35,535 bases of DNA, from positions 1 through 35,535 of the forward strand of contig CAYZAY010000018.1 of the NCBI GenBank assembly GCA_964476515.1. Direction: 5' to 3'. How positions within the stretch are numbered: position 1 is the stretch's first letter; the number at the start of each line of letters is the position of its first letter. A program made the translations under genes and the position numbers. The stretch comes from JASMHC01 sp964476515 (lineage in GTDB: Bacteria; Pseudomonadota; Alphaproteobacteria; Rhodobacterales; Rhodobacteraceae). The notes under the pieces are model-generated. The model did not search any database. It was not told where the DNA came from and saw nothing but the letters and a program-made list of their open reading frames with translations. This document shows, piece after piece, positions 7,261 to 15,305 of this stretch.

Positions 7261-8364
7261 CTACAATTGGTCCGTTTGAAATAATCGAACGCGCAAGCCA
7301 CCATGGGAATAGGTTTCCTCGGATGGCTTAAACGGCAGACCAGTGGCTTTGGCCAAGCCTGCATCTGTGGTGACGATCCCGACACGCCAGCCTTGGAAGC
7401 GGGCTTTCAGAACCTCGCCTATCGAGCCGTAGAGCGCGAATAACGGCTTTTTGTTACCAATCCGCGAACCGTAAGGCGGGTTCAGGATAACCAGACCGGG
7501 GGTAGTATTCTCGGGCGGAGTCAGGTCGCTAATGGATTGATGCTTGAACTCAGCGACAGTTTCGACCCCTGCCCTTTGGGCGTTGTCCGAGGCATTAGTG
7601 ATCGCGCCAGCGTCCCGATCCGATCCATAAAACCTCAGGTCGGTTTGCATTAGTTCAACGTCTTTCAACGCGTCCCACATATCGGGCTTGAACGTGGCTA
7701 GCTGTTCGAACGCAAACCTTCTTTCGCGCCCCGGCTTTAGGCCCATCGCGATTTCTGCTGCTTCAATCGGGAAAGTTCCGGACCCGCACATCGGGTCGAT
7801 CACGGTTTCCTTACCGTCATAACCGCAAGCCCGCAGGAACAACGCCGCAAGGTTTTCGCGCATGGGGGCTTTGCCGATGGCTTCTTTGAACCCACGTCGG
7901 TGAAGCGCATCACCCGAGGTATCAATGCTGAACTGGCAGTAGTCGTTTTCAATGCGGGTTTTCAGAACAACATCAGCGTCGTCCTGAACGTTGAGCCCGA
8001 TAGCCCGCAATGCTTTTTCAATCCGCTCGATGGCCGCACCTTGGTGGTAGATCTTGGACTTTTTGCAGGTGACTTCTACCTTGATCGGGACGTCTTCGTG
8101 CAGGGTTTCAAACCATGGAAACTCGCGCGTGAAAAGCTCCAGCTTGTTTAGTTGGAAAACCCGAAACCCGCCGATGCGCGCCAGCACGCGGGACGCACCG
8201 CGTAGTTCCAGATTGGCGCGCCAGACGCCTTTCCAATGGCCCATGAAAGTCACGCCACCGGCAATTGCGGTAGCGCCGGTAAAGCCCTTTTCAAGCATCT
8301 CTTCCTGCATCAAGGCTTCAAACCCTGGCGGGACGGACACGAATATTTCAAATGGTTTTGACAT
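7261..8364 (-). CDS. THUMP-domain class I SAM-dependent rRNA methyltransferase (RlmL-like)
   Basis: A 367-aa protein with an N-terminal ferredoxin-like/THUMP RNA-binding region (about 1-155) and a C-terminal methyltransferase domain. The SAM motif is DPMCGSGTFPIE (190-201) and the catalytic motif NPPYG (295-299) is that of N2-guanine methyltransferases. It matches the first half of E. coli RlmL (23S rRNA m2G2445) and lacks the RlmK half, as is usual outside gammaproteobacteria. It modifies 23S rRNA in the cytoplasm. The gene is probably monocistronic. Confidence 0.88.
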   Translation of the reverse strand: MSKPFEIFVSVPPGFEALMQEEMLEKGFTGATAIAGGVTFMGHWKGVWRANLELRGASRVLARIGGFRVFQLNKLELFTREFPWFETLHEDVPIKVEVTCKKSKIYHQGAAIERIEKALRAIGLNVQDDADVVLKTRIENDYCQFSIDTSGDALHRRGFKEAIGKAPMRENLAALFLRACGYDGKETVIDPMCGSGTFPIEAAEIAMGLKPGRERRFAFEQLATFKPDMWDALKDVELMQTDLRFYGSDRDAGAITNASDNAQRAGVETVAEFKHQSISDLTPPENTTPGLVILNPPYGSRIGNKKPLFALYGSIGEVLKARFQGWRVGIVTTDAGLAKATGLPFKPSEETYSHGGLRVRLFQTDQL

Positions 8365-8404
8365 GAGTGCCGCTTACAGTGGGGCACGCCTGACTAGCAA
8401 GCGA

Positions 8405-8833
8405 TTAACTTGGATTTACCGGCCAAATCGCGTCGAGATCAGCAAGACCTGCGCGGATCAGTTCTTTTAGGACCTCTGTATCAATATCCGCCAGCTTGTT
8501 GATGTAGAGACAGGATTTGCCCATCTTGTGTTTACCCAATCGGCCAAGGATTTCCCCGAATTCCGCGTAACCGGGCATGATGTATATCGACAGGTTTGCT
8601 TTGCGGGGGGAAAATCCGGTGGCAAGGGAATCGCCTTCGCGACCGGTTTTATAGACGTAGTGGTAGTTCCCGTAGCCGACGATTGTGGGACCCCACATTT
8701 TTGGCGAAAAACCTGTGACCTCTTTGAATATCTCGTTCAGCTCAATGGCATCTGCGCGGCGGGTCGGGTGATCAACGCTGTAGATAAAATCTTCTACCGG
8801 TTCAGCGGTTTCTTTGGTCTTGTTTTTACTCAT
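8405..8833 (-). CDS. DUF1801 domain protein
   Basis: A 142-aa soluble protein of the DUF1801 (YdhG-like) family. Recognised by the N-terminal DFIYSVDHPTRRADAIEL segment, the central MWGPTIVGYGNYHYVY core and the LSIYIMPGY / GKSCLYINKLADID blocks. The fold is related to the frataxin/CyaY-like topology, but no biochemical role is established. No catalytic residues or membrane segments are evident. It lies 62 bp downstream of nadE on the same strand and could be co-transcribed with it. Confidence 0.85.
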   Translation of the reverse strand: MSKNKTKETAEPVEDFIYSVDHPTRRADAIELNEIFKEVTGFSPKMWGPTIVGYGNYHYVYKTGREGDSLATGFSPRKANLSIYIMPGYAEFGEILGRLGKHKMGKSCLYINKLADIDTEVLKELIRAGLADLDAIWPVNPS

Positions 8834-8895
8834 CTCGGTCTCCGTGCTTCGGACAGGCTACCAGATCGCAGTACATTTCCAAATACTGGCTGGGA

Positions 8896-10554
8896 TCAGC
8901 CGTCATCCCGCCATCGGTTTGCAATCGGATAGCGGCGATCCAGCCAGAATGCGCGAGGAGATAGGCGCGTACCGGGTGCGGACTGAAAGCGTTTGTATTC
9001 GCTGATATAAAGCAGATGCTCGACCCGTTTGACGTCTTCACGCGCATAGCCCTTGGCCACCAGATCAGCAACGCTTTCTTCGTTATCGACTAGCCCTTCT
9101 AGGATCGCGTCCAGGACTTCATAAGGCGGCAGGCTGTCTTCGTCTTTTTGATCGGGGCGAAGCTCTGCGCTAGGGGGTTTTGAGATCACGCGGTCGGGGA
9201 TCACTTCGCCCGATGGGCCGTTCATCCAATCACGGTGGTGTTCATTGCGCCAGCGGCACATGGCAAAGACGCGGGTCTTATAGAGATCTTTGATCGGGTT
9301 ATAGCCACCCGCCATATCACCATAGATCGTCGCATAGCCCACGGCGACTTCGGATTTGTTCCCAGTTGTTAACAGCATCTCGCCGAATTTGTTCGACATG
9401 GCCATCAATAGAAGTCCGCGAAGACGGGATTGGACGTTTTCTTCGGTGATGTCCTGATCCATGCCTTCGAATAATGGGGCAAGCGTGTTGGTGATCGCCT
9501 GTCGCCCTTCTGCAATTGGGACGAAATCGTAGCGGCACCCAAGGTTTTCGGCGACCTCTTTGGCGTCTTCCAGTGAATGGTCCGAGGTGTATTCGGACGG
9601 CAGCATTACACAGCGCACGTTATCCGCGCCCAGCGCATCGGTTGCGACGGCGGCAACGATAGCGGAATCAATCCCGCCCGACAGACCCAACAGAACCTTT
9701 TTGAACCCTGTTTTGCCAAGATAATCCCGCAAAGCATCGACCATTGCGCGATAGTCACCTTCGAAGGTATCGGGAATTTTGGATTTCTCGCCGTGATCAG
9801 CGCGCCAGCCATCGGCGGTGCGAACAAGATCGACATGCGCAATCGCCTCATCAAAAGCTGGCATTTGCACTGCAAGCTCTCCGCCAGTGTTCAGAACAAA
9901 GCTTGAGCCGTCGAACACCTGATCGTCTTGTCCGCCTACCATATTCAGATAGATCAGCGGCAAGCCGGTTTCGATCACGCGCGACACCATCAGGTTCAGA
10001 CGAGTTTCGTGTTTGTTGCGGAAATAGGGGGACCCATTAGGGATCAACAAAAACTCGGCGCCAGTTTCCGCAAGGGTTTCGGCAACGTCCACCTGCCATG
10101 CATCTTCGCAAATCGGGCTACCAATACGGACACCATTCACGGTGAAAGGGCCGGTGACATCCGCCGGAGTGAACAGGCGTTTTTCGTCAAACACGGCATC
10201 ATTTGGCAGGTGGTGCTTTTTAACGATCGCCGTGATCTTTCCGCCCTGAAGAATGTAGTAGGCGTTATAAAGCGCGCCGTCTTCCAGACATGGCCCTCCA
10301 ATCGCCAAAGCAGGCCCATCGGCGCATTCTTGCGCGAGATCAGTGATGGCTTGTTGGCAGGCATCAATAAACGCCGGCTTCATGATCAGGTCTTGCGGAT
10401 TATAACCCGCGATTAACATTTCAGGCAGGGCAACAAGGTCTGACTTGGCCTCAACCCCTTGGTGCCAAGCTTGTTTTGCTGCCCTAGCGTTGCCAGTCAC
10501 ATCCCCAACCGAGGGATTCAATTGCGCAAGTGTCAGCCGGAATTGATCAGCCAT
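8896..10554 (-). CDS. nadE: Glutamine-dependent NAD+ synthetase
   Basis: A 552-aa two-domain enzyme converting nicotinic acid adenine dinucleotide to NAD+ with ATP and glutamine. The N-terminal nitrilase-type glutaminase has the catalytic triad Glu45 (ALPEML), Lys113 (VKKHHLPND) and Cys149 (SPICED). The C-terminal synthetase has the PP-loop SGGIDS (292-297) and the later TTGNKSE segment. Length and the C-terminal PISNRW-like end (here PIANRWRDDG) fit the short bacterial two-domain class. The start ATG at 10554 is the natural one (MADQFRLTLAQLNP). This is the final step of NAD biosynthesis. Confidence 0.95.
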   Translation of the reverse strand: MADQFRLTLAQLNPSVGDVTGNARAAKQAWHQGVEAKSDLVALPEMLIAGYNPQDLIMKPAFIDACQQAITDLAQECADGPALAIGGPCLEDGALYNAYYILQGGKITAIVKKHHLPNDAVFDEKRLFTPADVTGPFTVNGVRIGSPICEDAWQVDVAETLAETGAEFLLIPNGSPYFRNKHETRLNLMVSRVIETGLPLIYLNMVGGQDDQVFDGSSFVLNTGGELAVQMPAFDEAIAHVDLVRTADGWRADHGEKSKIPDTFEGDYRAMVDALRDYLGKTGFKKVLLGLSGGIDSAIVAAVATDALGADNVRCVMLPSEYTSDHSLEDAKEVAENLGCRYDFVPIAEGRQAITNTLAPLFEGMDQDITEENVQSRLRGLLLMAMSNKFGEMLLTTGNKSEVAVGYATIYGDMAGGYNPIKDLYKTRVFAMCRWRNEHHRDWMNGPSGEVIPDRVISKPPSAELRPDQKDEDSLPPYEVLDAILEGLVDNEESVADLVAKGYAREDVKRVEHLLYISEYKRFQSAPGTRLSPRAFWLDRRYPIANRWRDDG

Positions 10555-10671
10555 AACTCAGCCCTTTGTCATTCGATGTGTGATCTTTATCAGACTGGTT
10601 GCGAAGGGAAAGCACCGAGAGCTTGGAATCTGTTGCTCGATCCCCAGTGGTCTATTAAGTTCTGGTCTAGT

Positions 10672-10681
10672 TGATCGATCA
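10672..10681. promoter_or_regulatory. TGATCGATCA palindrome upstream of the MORN gene
   Basis: A perfect 10-bp palindrome lies 34 bp before the MORN-protein ATG in the 161-bp gap between divergent nadE and the MORN gene. TTGATC could double as a poor -35 element with TATGAC (about 10692-10697) as -10, at a short 15-bp spacing. This is weak evidence, and nothing else stands out in the gap. Confidence 0.25.
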
Positions 10682-10715
10682 CAAAAACAAATATGACTAC
10701 CGGCTGGGGGAAATT

Positions 10716-12119
10716 ATGACCGCGATTCGAAGCGCATTGCTGCTAGGCGCATCTTTGATTGCCTTCGGGGCGAGCCCGATGTTGGCGCAAGATGGCCAAC
10801 AGGTTCTTACCAAGCAATATGACGACGGCGGGGTCTACAAAGGCACTTTCCAAAACGGGCTTCAGCATGGAACCGGAACTTATGTGCTTCCCAACGGCTA
10901 TGAATATGCCGGTGAATGGTCCGAAGGCGAAATCCGTGGGTCCGGTGTTGCACGCTTCCCGAACGGGTCGGTCTATGAGGGCCAATTTTCGAAGGGCAAG
11001 CCGGATGGCGTCGGAAAAATCACCTTCGCAGATGGCGGCACCTATGAAGGTGACTGGGCTGATGGCAAAATCGACGGAGTAGGCGTCGCGAACTATTCCA
11101 ATGGTGTCCGCTACGAAGGCAGCTTCAAAGACGCCAAGCACCACGGCCACGGCAAGATGGTTAGCCCTTCGGGTTATATCTACGAAGGCGCATGGGTTAA
11201 CGGCGTGAAAGAGGGCCGCGGCACGGTCACTTATCCGGATGGCGCAGTCTACACAGGTGGCATTGTTGAAGGAAACCGTCAGGGCCAAGGCGTTCTGACA
11301 ATGTCCGATGGCTTGATTTACGAAGGCAATTGGCAAGCGGGCCAAATAAACGGCACCGGGCGTCTCACCCAACCCAACGGAGATGTGTATAACGGCGAAT
11401 TAAGCGATGGTCGCCGCAACGGTCAGGGCAAGGTAACTTACGCAAACGGCGACACATACGAAGGTGCGTTCAAGAACAACGACCGCCACGGTCAGGGCAC
11501 ATACGCCCGCACTGACGGGTATACCTATTCAGGCAGCTGGGTCGCTGGAAAAATCGACGGTGAGGGTAAGGTGACCTATTCTGACGGCTCGGTTTACGAA
11601 GGTATGCTTCGTGACGACAAACCCGATGGCAAAGGCAAAATCACCTATCCAAGTGGCAACAGTTACGAAGGCGACTGGGTTGGCGGCGAAATCGAAGGCC
11701 AGGGCATCGCGACCTATTCAAACGGTATAACCTATGAAGGCGGCTTTGTCGGCGCGCGCAATCACGGTTACGGGGTGATGGAGTATTCAGACGGCTATCG
11801 TTATGTCGGTAACTGGGTCGAAGGCCAGCGCAGCGGAGAAGGTGTTGCCACCTATGCTGACGGCACAACCTACGAGGGCCAATTCTCGGAAGGCCAACGC
11901 CACGGCGCCGGTAAGATCACCATGCCAGACGGGTTTACCTACGAAGGCGAATGGTCAGGCGGCGAAATCAGCGGCCAAGGCAAAGCTACCTACGCCAATG
12001 GCGACGTCTACGAAGGCACTTTCTTAAAGGGCAAACGTCAGGGACAGGGGACGATAACCTATGCGTCGACTGGGGACGAAGCTTCCGGCGAATGGGTTGA
12101 TGGAGAGCTGAGCGAGTAG
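10716..12119 (+). CDS. Exported protein of about 18 tandem MORN repeats
   Basis: The start is the ATG at 10716 (467 aa), preceded by GGGGGA at 5 bases. Residues 1-24 are a Sec signal peptide (positive Arg5, hydrophobic run, cleavage likely after PMLA), so the protein is periplasmic or secreted. From about residue 39 to 452 there are 18 uninterrupted repeats of exactly 23 residues with consensus YEGxWxxGxxxGxGxxxxxxG, ending in a partial repeat (SGEWVDGELSE). Aromatic position 7 alternates Phe/Leu and Trp in successive repeats. MORN repeats form elongated beta-hairpin solenoids that mediate protein or lipid contacts; they have no enzymatic role here. Repeats 10-18 resemble 1-9 in register. The ligand is unknown. 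Confidence 0.9.
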   Translation: MTAIRSALLLGASLIAFGASPMLAQDGQQVLTKQYDDGGVYKGTFQNGLQHGTGTYVLPNGYEYAGEWSEGEIRGSGVARFPNGSVYEGQFSKGKPDGVGKITFADGGTYEGDWADGKIDGVGVANYSNGVRYEGSFKDAKHHGHGKMVSPSGYIYEGAWVNGVKEGRGTVTYPDGAVYTGGIVEGNRQGQGVLTMSDGLIYEGNWQAGQINGTGRLTQPNGDVYNGELSDGRRNGQGKVTYANGDTYEGAFKNNDRHGQGTYARTDGYTYSGSWVAGKIDGEGKVTYSDGSVYEGMLRDDKPDGKGKITYPSGNSYEGDWVGGEIEGQGIATYSNGITYEGGFVGARNHGYGVMEYSDGYRYVGNWVEGQRSGEGVATYADGTTYEGQFSEGQRHGAGKITMPDGFTYEGEWSGGEISGQGKATYANGDVYEGTFLKGKRQGQGTITYASTGDEASGEWVDGELSE

Positions 12120-12131
12120 GCTAGGCTTCAA

Positions 12132-12149
12132 CGCGCAAATTTGTGCGCG
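12132..12149 (+). terminator. Hairpin just after the MORN gene
   Basis: CGCGCA (12132-12137), AATTTG loop region, TGCGCG (12144-12149), starting 12 bp after the stop codon. It lacks a following U-tract (ACGGGAAAATC), so it is at best a weak terminator or 3'-end-protecting stem. Confidence 0.4.
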
Positions 12150-12196
12150 AACGGGAAAATCACTAAGCTCCTCAAATAAATACAAGCTTTTAGTCC

Positions 12197-12240
12197 CGAT
12201 CCTGATTTGGATCGCAATAATTTAGTCGAGGCAACTCGAC
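12197..12240 (+). promoter_or_regulatory. Two consecutive perfect hairpins in the glycosyltransferase 5' region
   Basis: Hairpin A: CGATCC (12197-12202), TGATTT, GGATCG (12209-12214), followed by CAATAATTTAG. Hairpin B: GTCGAG (12225-12230), GCAA tetraloop, CTCGAC (12235-12240); a mismatch then allows TTT/AAA pairing outside it. GCAA is a stable GNRA tetraloop. Hairpin B ends 21 bp before the glycosyltransferase ATG. They may terminate MORN transcription (A) or structure the leader of the next gene (B). Confidence 0.45.
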
Positions 12241-12261
12241 AAAATCCTGTGGAAGTTTCCA

Positions 12262-13410
12262 ATGAAAGTTCTTTTCACCTGCAACAATGTCATCAGCCAT
12301 TTCAAACCGTTGCTTCCGTTTGCTAGGTCCCTAAAGTCGCGAGGCTTTGAAGTTCGATTTGCCACGAACGAGCCATTGGCTGAGGAGATCGAGAATGCGG
12401 GTTTTGGGCATGTTTTACTGGATTACCCTTCTGATCAGGTAAAAGAAGAGGCCCAAAAAATGTTTGTAGGAGTGGCCCCAAAGGACATGGGCAAGCTCTA
12501 CATGGCTGAGGTGTTCTTTGGCATTTTCGCGAAAACTGCGGCGCCCGCGTTGATCGAAAAACTTGGCGAATGGCGGCCGGATCTGATCGTGCGTGAAACC
12601 ACAGAATTTGCCGGTCTTGTCGCTGCGCAAAAGCTGGGAATTCGACATGTAAGACTTGAAATCGTCAACGGCGAGTCCGAGGAATCAATCACAACGAACT
12701 ACCAAAAACAGTTCGATTCTTTGCGTGCGTCCGTATCGCTACCGCCTGCGGGGGCAGGATATCTAAAGGACGAAATGGCCTTTTCGGCGCATCCGCAAAT
12801 GCTGGACGACACCCCAAGGGTCAATTCCCAATCGCCAGTGCGTTTTTTGGCCGAACCAATCGTTCTGTCAGACGCTGAGGTGAATAATGAATGGCTACCA
12901 CAAGCCGATTGGCCCTTGGTTTATGCAACATTCGGCACCGTTGCCGGCAATTCTGAGGGCTCCAACGGTATTTACCAAACGGCGGTTGATGCGTTTTCTG
13001 AGATCCCGGCCAACTTCCTTTTGACCACTGGAAAAGATGCGCCCGAAGGATTGATTTCATCGGTTCCGCCAAATGTCGTTGTCCGCCCCTTTGTGCCCCA
13101 ATGGGATGTCTTGCCCCACGCCAAATTGATGGTGAACCACGGGGGGTCTGGCACTGTTATTGCCGGATTAGGCTCGGGCGTGCTGATGGTCATCACACCA
13201 ATGTTTGCAGATCAGCCCGACAATGCACGGTGTCTGGCCTCAGTCAATCTTGGCCTTTCGGTTGCGGACCCCGACGTTGCTTCCTTGCGCGCCGCCGCAA
13301 TCAAAGCACTAGCCGACGAAGGTATGCGAGAACGCGCCCAAATTGCTGCGAAAGAGGTTGTCAAAATGCCATCTGTTGATGAGGCGGTTGACATAATGCT
13401 GCGTGGGTGA
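12262..13410 (+). CDS. GT-B glycosyltransferase of the UGT/MGT type (GT1-like)
   Basis: A 382-aa two-Rossmann-domain glycosyltransferase. The N-terminal acceptor domain begins FTCNNVISHFKPLLPFA, typical of macrolide/lipid UGT-like enzymes (HxxP-like loop). The C-terminal donor domain carries VPQWDVLPHAKLMVNHGGSGT (signature HGGSG at 293-297) and FADQPDNA (315-322), the PSPG-like nucleotide-sugar pocket. Such enzymes transfer a sugar from a UDP/dTDP donor to a small lipophilic acceptor or lipid. It has no signal peptide or membrane helix. It appears to stand alone, with no biosynthetic neighbours that would name the acceptor. A ribosome site is weak (GGAAG about 6-7 bases upstream). Confidence 0.85.
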   Translation: MKVLFTCNNVISHFKPLLPFARSLKSRGFEVRFATNEPLAEEIENAGFGHVLLDYPSDQVKEEAQKMFVGVAPKDMGKLYMAEVFFGIFAKTAAPALIEKLGEWRPDLIVRETTEFAGLVAAQKLGIRHVRLEIVNGESEESITTNYQKQFDSLRASVSLPPAGAGYLKDEMAFSAHPQMLDDTPRVNSQSPVRFLAEPIVLSDAEVNNEWLPQADWPLVYATFGTVAGNSEGSNGIYQTAVDAFSEIPANFLLTTGKDAPEGLISSVPPNVVVRPFVPQWDVLPHAKLMVNHGGSGTVIAGLGSGVLMVITPMFADQPDNARCLASVNLGLSVADPDVASLRAAAIKALADEGMRERAQIAAKEVVKMPSVDEAVDIMLRG

Positions 13411-13476
13411 ATGTGGCATTTGAAACGTTACTTTCAGATTTCCGCACAAACCCCTTCCCCTTCGCCTCTAAACCCG

Positions 13477-13482
13477 TATATT
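13477..13482 (+). promoter_or_regulatory. Possible -10 element of the leuA leader transcript
   Basis: TATATT ends 8 bp before the leader-peptide ATG at 13491. A start site 7-9 bp downstream would fall at or next to that ATG, which has no Shine-Dalgarno sequence upstream (CACGCCCC). The -35 region is poor (TTCCCC at 13455-13460). Confidence 0.4.
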
Positions 13483-13490
13483 CACGCCCC

Positions 13491-13571
13491 ATGAGCACCA
13501 AGATTCATAGCCTTCGTTCTGCACCGCTTCCAGCGGCGCTTCTTCGTGCCCTACTCCTAAGCCGCCTCTGA
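13491..13571 (+). CDS. Leucine-rich leader peptide of leuA (26 aa)
   Basis: A short ORF, ATG 13491 to TGA 13571, lies 80 bp upstream of leuA. Eight of 26 residues are leucine (positions 8, 13, 17, 18, 21, 22, 23, 26), with the run ALLRALLLSRL at the C-terminus. Codons are four CTT, two CTC and two CTA; none is CTG, whereas the leuA body uses CTG heavily. This is the signature of a transcription-attenuation leader that senses charged tRNA-Leu by ribosome stalling. Its stop codon lies inside the first arm of the downstream stem. It is not known to encode a functional product. Confidence 0.8.
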   Translation: MSTKIHSLRSAPLPAALLRALLLSRL

Positions 13572-13618
13572 GCGTGCCGTTCTGGCGCGACCGCTCAGAG
13601 GGTATCTGCTTCGCGCCA
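13524..13618 (+). promoter_or_regulatory. Leucine attenuator: mutually exclusive RNA stems
   Basis: Stem A:B is a perfect 10-bp pair, CCTCTGAGCG (13565-13574) with CGCTCAGAGG (13592-13601). Stem C:D is a perfect 8-bp pair, TGGCGCGA (13583-13590) with TCGCGCCA (13611-13618). C lies in the loop of A:B and B lies in the loop of C:D, so only one can form. An upstream hairpin CCGCT-TCC-AGCGG (13524-13536) and a GCGGC/GCCGC pairing (13533-13537 with 13561-13565) overlap the start of arm A. A ribosome stalled at CTA-CTC-CTA (13551-13559) would mask arm A and favour C:D. Neither stem has a clear U-tract, so which state terminates, and whether Rho helps, is unresolved. Confidence 0.65.
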
Positions 13619-13651
13619 AAGGCTTAGACAAAACATCAAGAGAACAAGATT

Positions 13652-15226
13652 ATGAATGTACCAACCGATAAAAATCGCGTGTTGATTTTTGACACGACCC
13701 TGCGCGACGGCGAGCAGAGCCCGGGCGCGACTATGACCCATGACGAGAAGCTGGAGATCGCTGGCTTACTTGATGAAATGGGTGTCGACATCATCGAAGC
13801 GGGATTTCCGATAGCGTCCGAAGGCGATTTCGCCGCCGTGACCGAGATTGCAAAGAACGCTAAGAATTCGACAATCTGTGGACTTGCACGGGCAAACTTC
13901 AAGGATATCGACCGGTGTTATGAAGCTGTGAAGCACGCGGTCTCGCCTCGTATCCATACCTTCATTGGCACCTCGCCTCTGCACCGTGCGATCCCTGATC
14001 TGACGATGGATCAGATGGCCGAACGTATCCACGAAACCGTCACTCATGCGCGCAACCTTTGCGAAAACGTGCAGTGGTCGCCGATGGATGCGACGCGGAC
14101 GGAATGGGATTACCTGTGCCGCGTGATCGAGATTGCGATCAAGGCGGGTGCGACGACGATCAACATCCCCGACACCGTTGGCTACACCGCCCCGCGCGAA
14201 AGTGCAGACTTGATCAAACGTCTGATCGAAACCGTACCGGGTGCGGATGACGTCGTTTTTGCGACCCACTGCCACAATGACCTTGGCATGGCGACAGCGA
14301 ACTCGCTGGCTGCTGTCGAAGGTGGCGCGCGTCAGATCGAATGCACAATCAACGGTCTGGGTGAGCGGGCGGGTAACACCGCGTTGGAAGAAGTCGTCAT
14401 GGCGATGAAAACCCGCAACGACATCATGCCGTTCAACACCAAGATCGACACGACCAAGATCATGCATATCTCGCGCCGCGTCGCGACGGTGTCGGGCTTC
14501 AACGTGCAGTTCAACAAGGCCATCGTCGGCAAGAACGCCTTTGCCCATGAAAGCGGTATTCACCAAGATGGTATGCTGAAGAACCGCGAGAACTTTGAGA
14601 TCATGCTGCCCGAGGATATCGGGCTGTCTGGGACGTCGCTGCCGCTTGGTAAACACTCGGGCCGTGCCGCGCTGCGCGATAAGTTGGAGCATCTGGGCTA
14701 TGAGGTTGGCGACAACCAATTGAAAGACGTCTTCGTGCGTTTCAAAGAACTGGCCGACCGCAAGAAAGAGGTCATGGACGACGATCTGATCGTTCTGATG
14801 CGCTCATCCGAGGATGCCGAGAACGATTTCCTTAAGCTGGAAACCCTGCGGATTGTCTGCGGCACTGGCGGCCCAGCGGATGCGACTTTGGTGATGAACG
14901 TGGGTGGCGAAAGCAAAACCGCGATCTGTCAGGGCGACGGTCCGGTGGACGCGGCGTTCAAGGCGATCCGGCAGTTGCATCCGAACACCGCGCATCTGTC
15001 GCTCTATCAGGTGCAGGCCGTGACTGAGGGCACTGATGCTCAGGCGACGGTTTCGGTGCGTCTGGAAGAGGACGGCAACATCGCGACGGGTCAGTCGGCG
15101 GATACGGACACGGTGGTCGCCTCGGCGCGGGCTTATCTGCATGCACTGAACAGGCTGAAAGTGCGGCGTGACAAATCGGGACCGGATACGGACAAGCGAG
15201 AAATTTCGTATGCTGATCCAAGCTAG
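13652..15226 (+). CDS. leuA: 2-isopropylmalate synthase
   Basis: A 524-aa enzyme that condenses acetyl-CoA with 2-ketoisovalerate, the first committed step of leucine synthesis. The N-terminal TIM barrel has FDTTLRDGEQSPG (Arg18, Asp19 metal/catalytic) and the metal-binding HCHND (His206, His208). The INGLGERAGN signature follows near residue 235-245, then the LeuA dimer/regulatory domain ends in the leucine-binding C-terminal region. The start ATG at 13652 has AAGAGAA upstream. The leucine leader 80 bp upstream indicates attenuation control in addition to the expected feedback inhibition by leucine. Confidence 0.96.
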   Translation: MNVPTDKNRVLIFDTTLRDGEQSPGATMTHDEKLEIAGLLDEMGVDIIEAGFPIASEGDFAAVTEIAKNAKNSTICGLARANFKDIDRCYEAVKHAVSPRIHTFIGTSPLHRAIPDLTMDQMAERIHETVTHARNLCENVQWSPMDATRTEWDYLCRVIEIAIKAGATTINIPDTVGYTAPRESADLIKRLIETVPGADDVVFATHCHNDLGMATANSLAAVEGGARQIECTINGLGERAGNTALEEVVMAMKTRNDIMPFNTKIDTTKIMHISRRVATVSGFNVQFNKAIVGKNAFAHESGIHQDGMLKNRENFEIMLPEDIGLSGTSLPLGKHSGRAALRDKLEHLGYEVGDNQLKDVFVRFKELADRKKEVMDDDLIVLMRSSEDAENDFLKLETLRIVCGTGGPADATLVMNVGGESKTAICQGDGPVDAAFKAIRQLHPNTAHLSLYQVQAVTEGTDAQATVSVRLEEDGNIATGQSADTDTVVASARAYLHALNRLKVRRDKSGPDTDKREISYADPS

Positions 15227-15234
15227 AATTTTAA

Positions 15235-15270
15235 AAATGGGGCCTCCGCAGTGGGGCCCTATTTGATTTT
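15235..15270 (+). terminator. Intrinsic terminator of leuA
   Basis: AAATGGGGCC (15235-15244) pairs with GGCCCTATTT (15255-15264) across a 10-nt loop, giving 10 pairs with one G-U, followed by GATTTT. It lies 8 bp after the leuA stop. Confidence 0.85.
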
Positions 15271-15305
15271 AAACATCAAAGTCACTTCTTTTGCGGGAAA
15301 CAATT

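Noticed and set aside
10830..12100. Tandem 69-bp periodicity that could suggest a CRISPR or minisatellite
   Set aside because: The period is the 23-codon MORN repeat; DNA copies diverge at synonymous and variable sites and there are no spacers.
13766..14719. 317-codon minus-strand open frame inside leuA
   Set aside because: Shadow of leuA caused by its codon bias; no family resemblance and no ribosome site.
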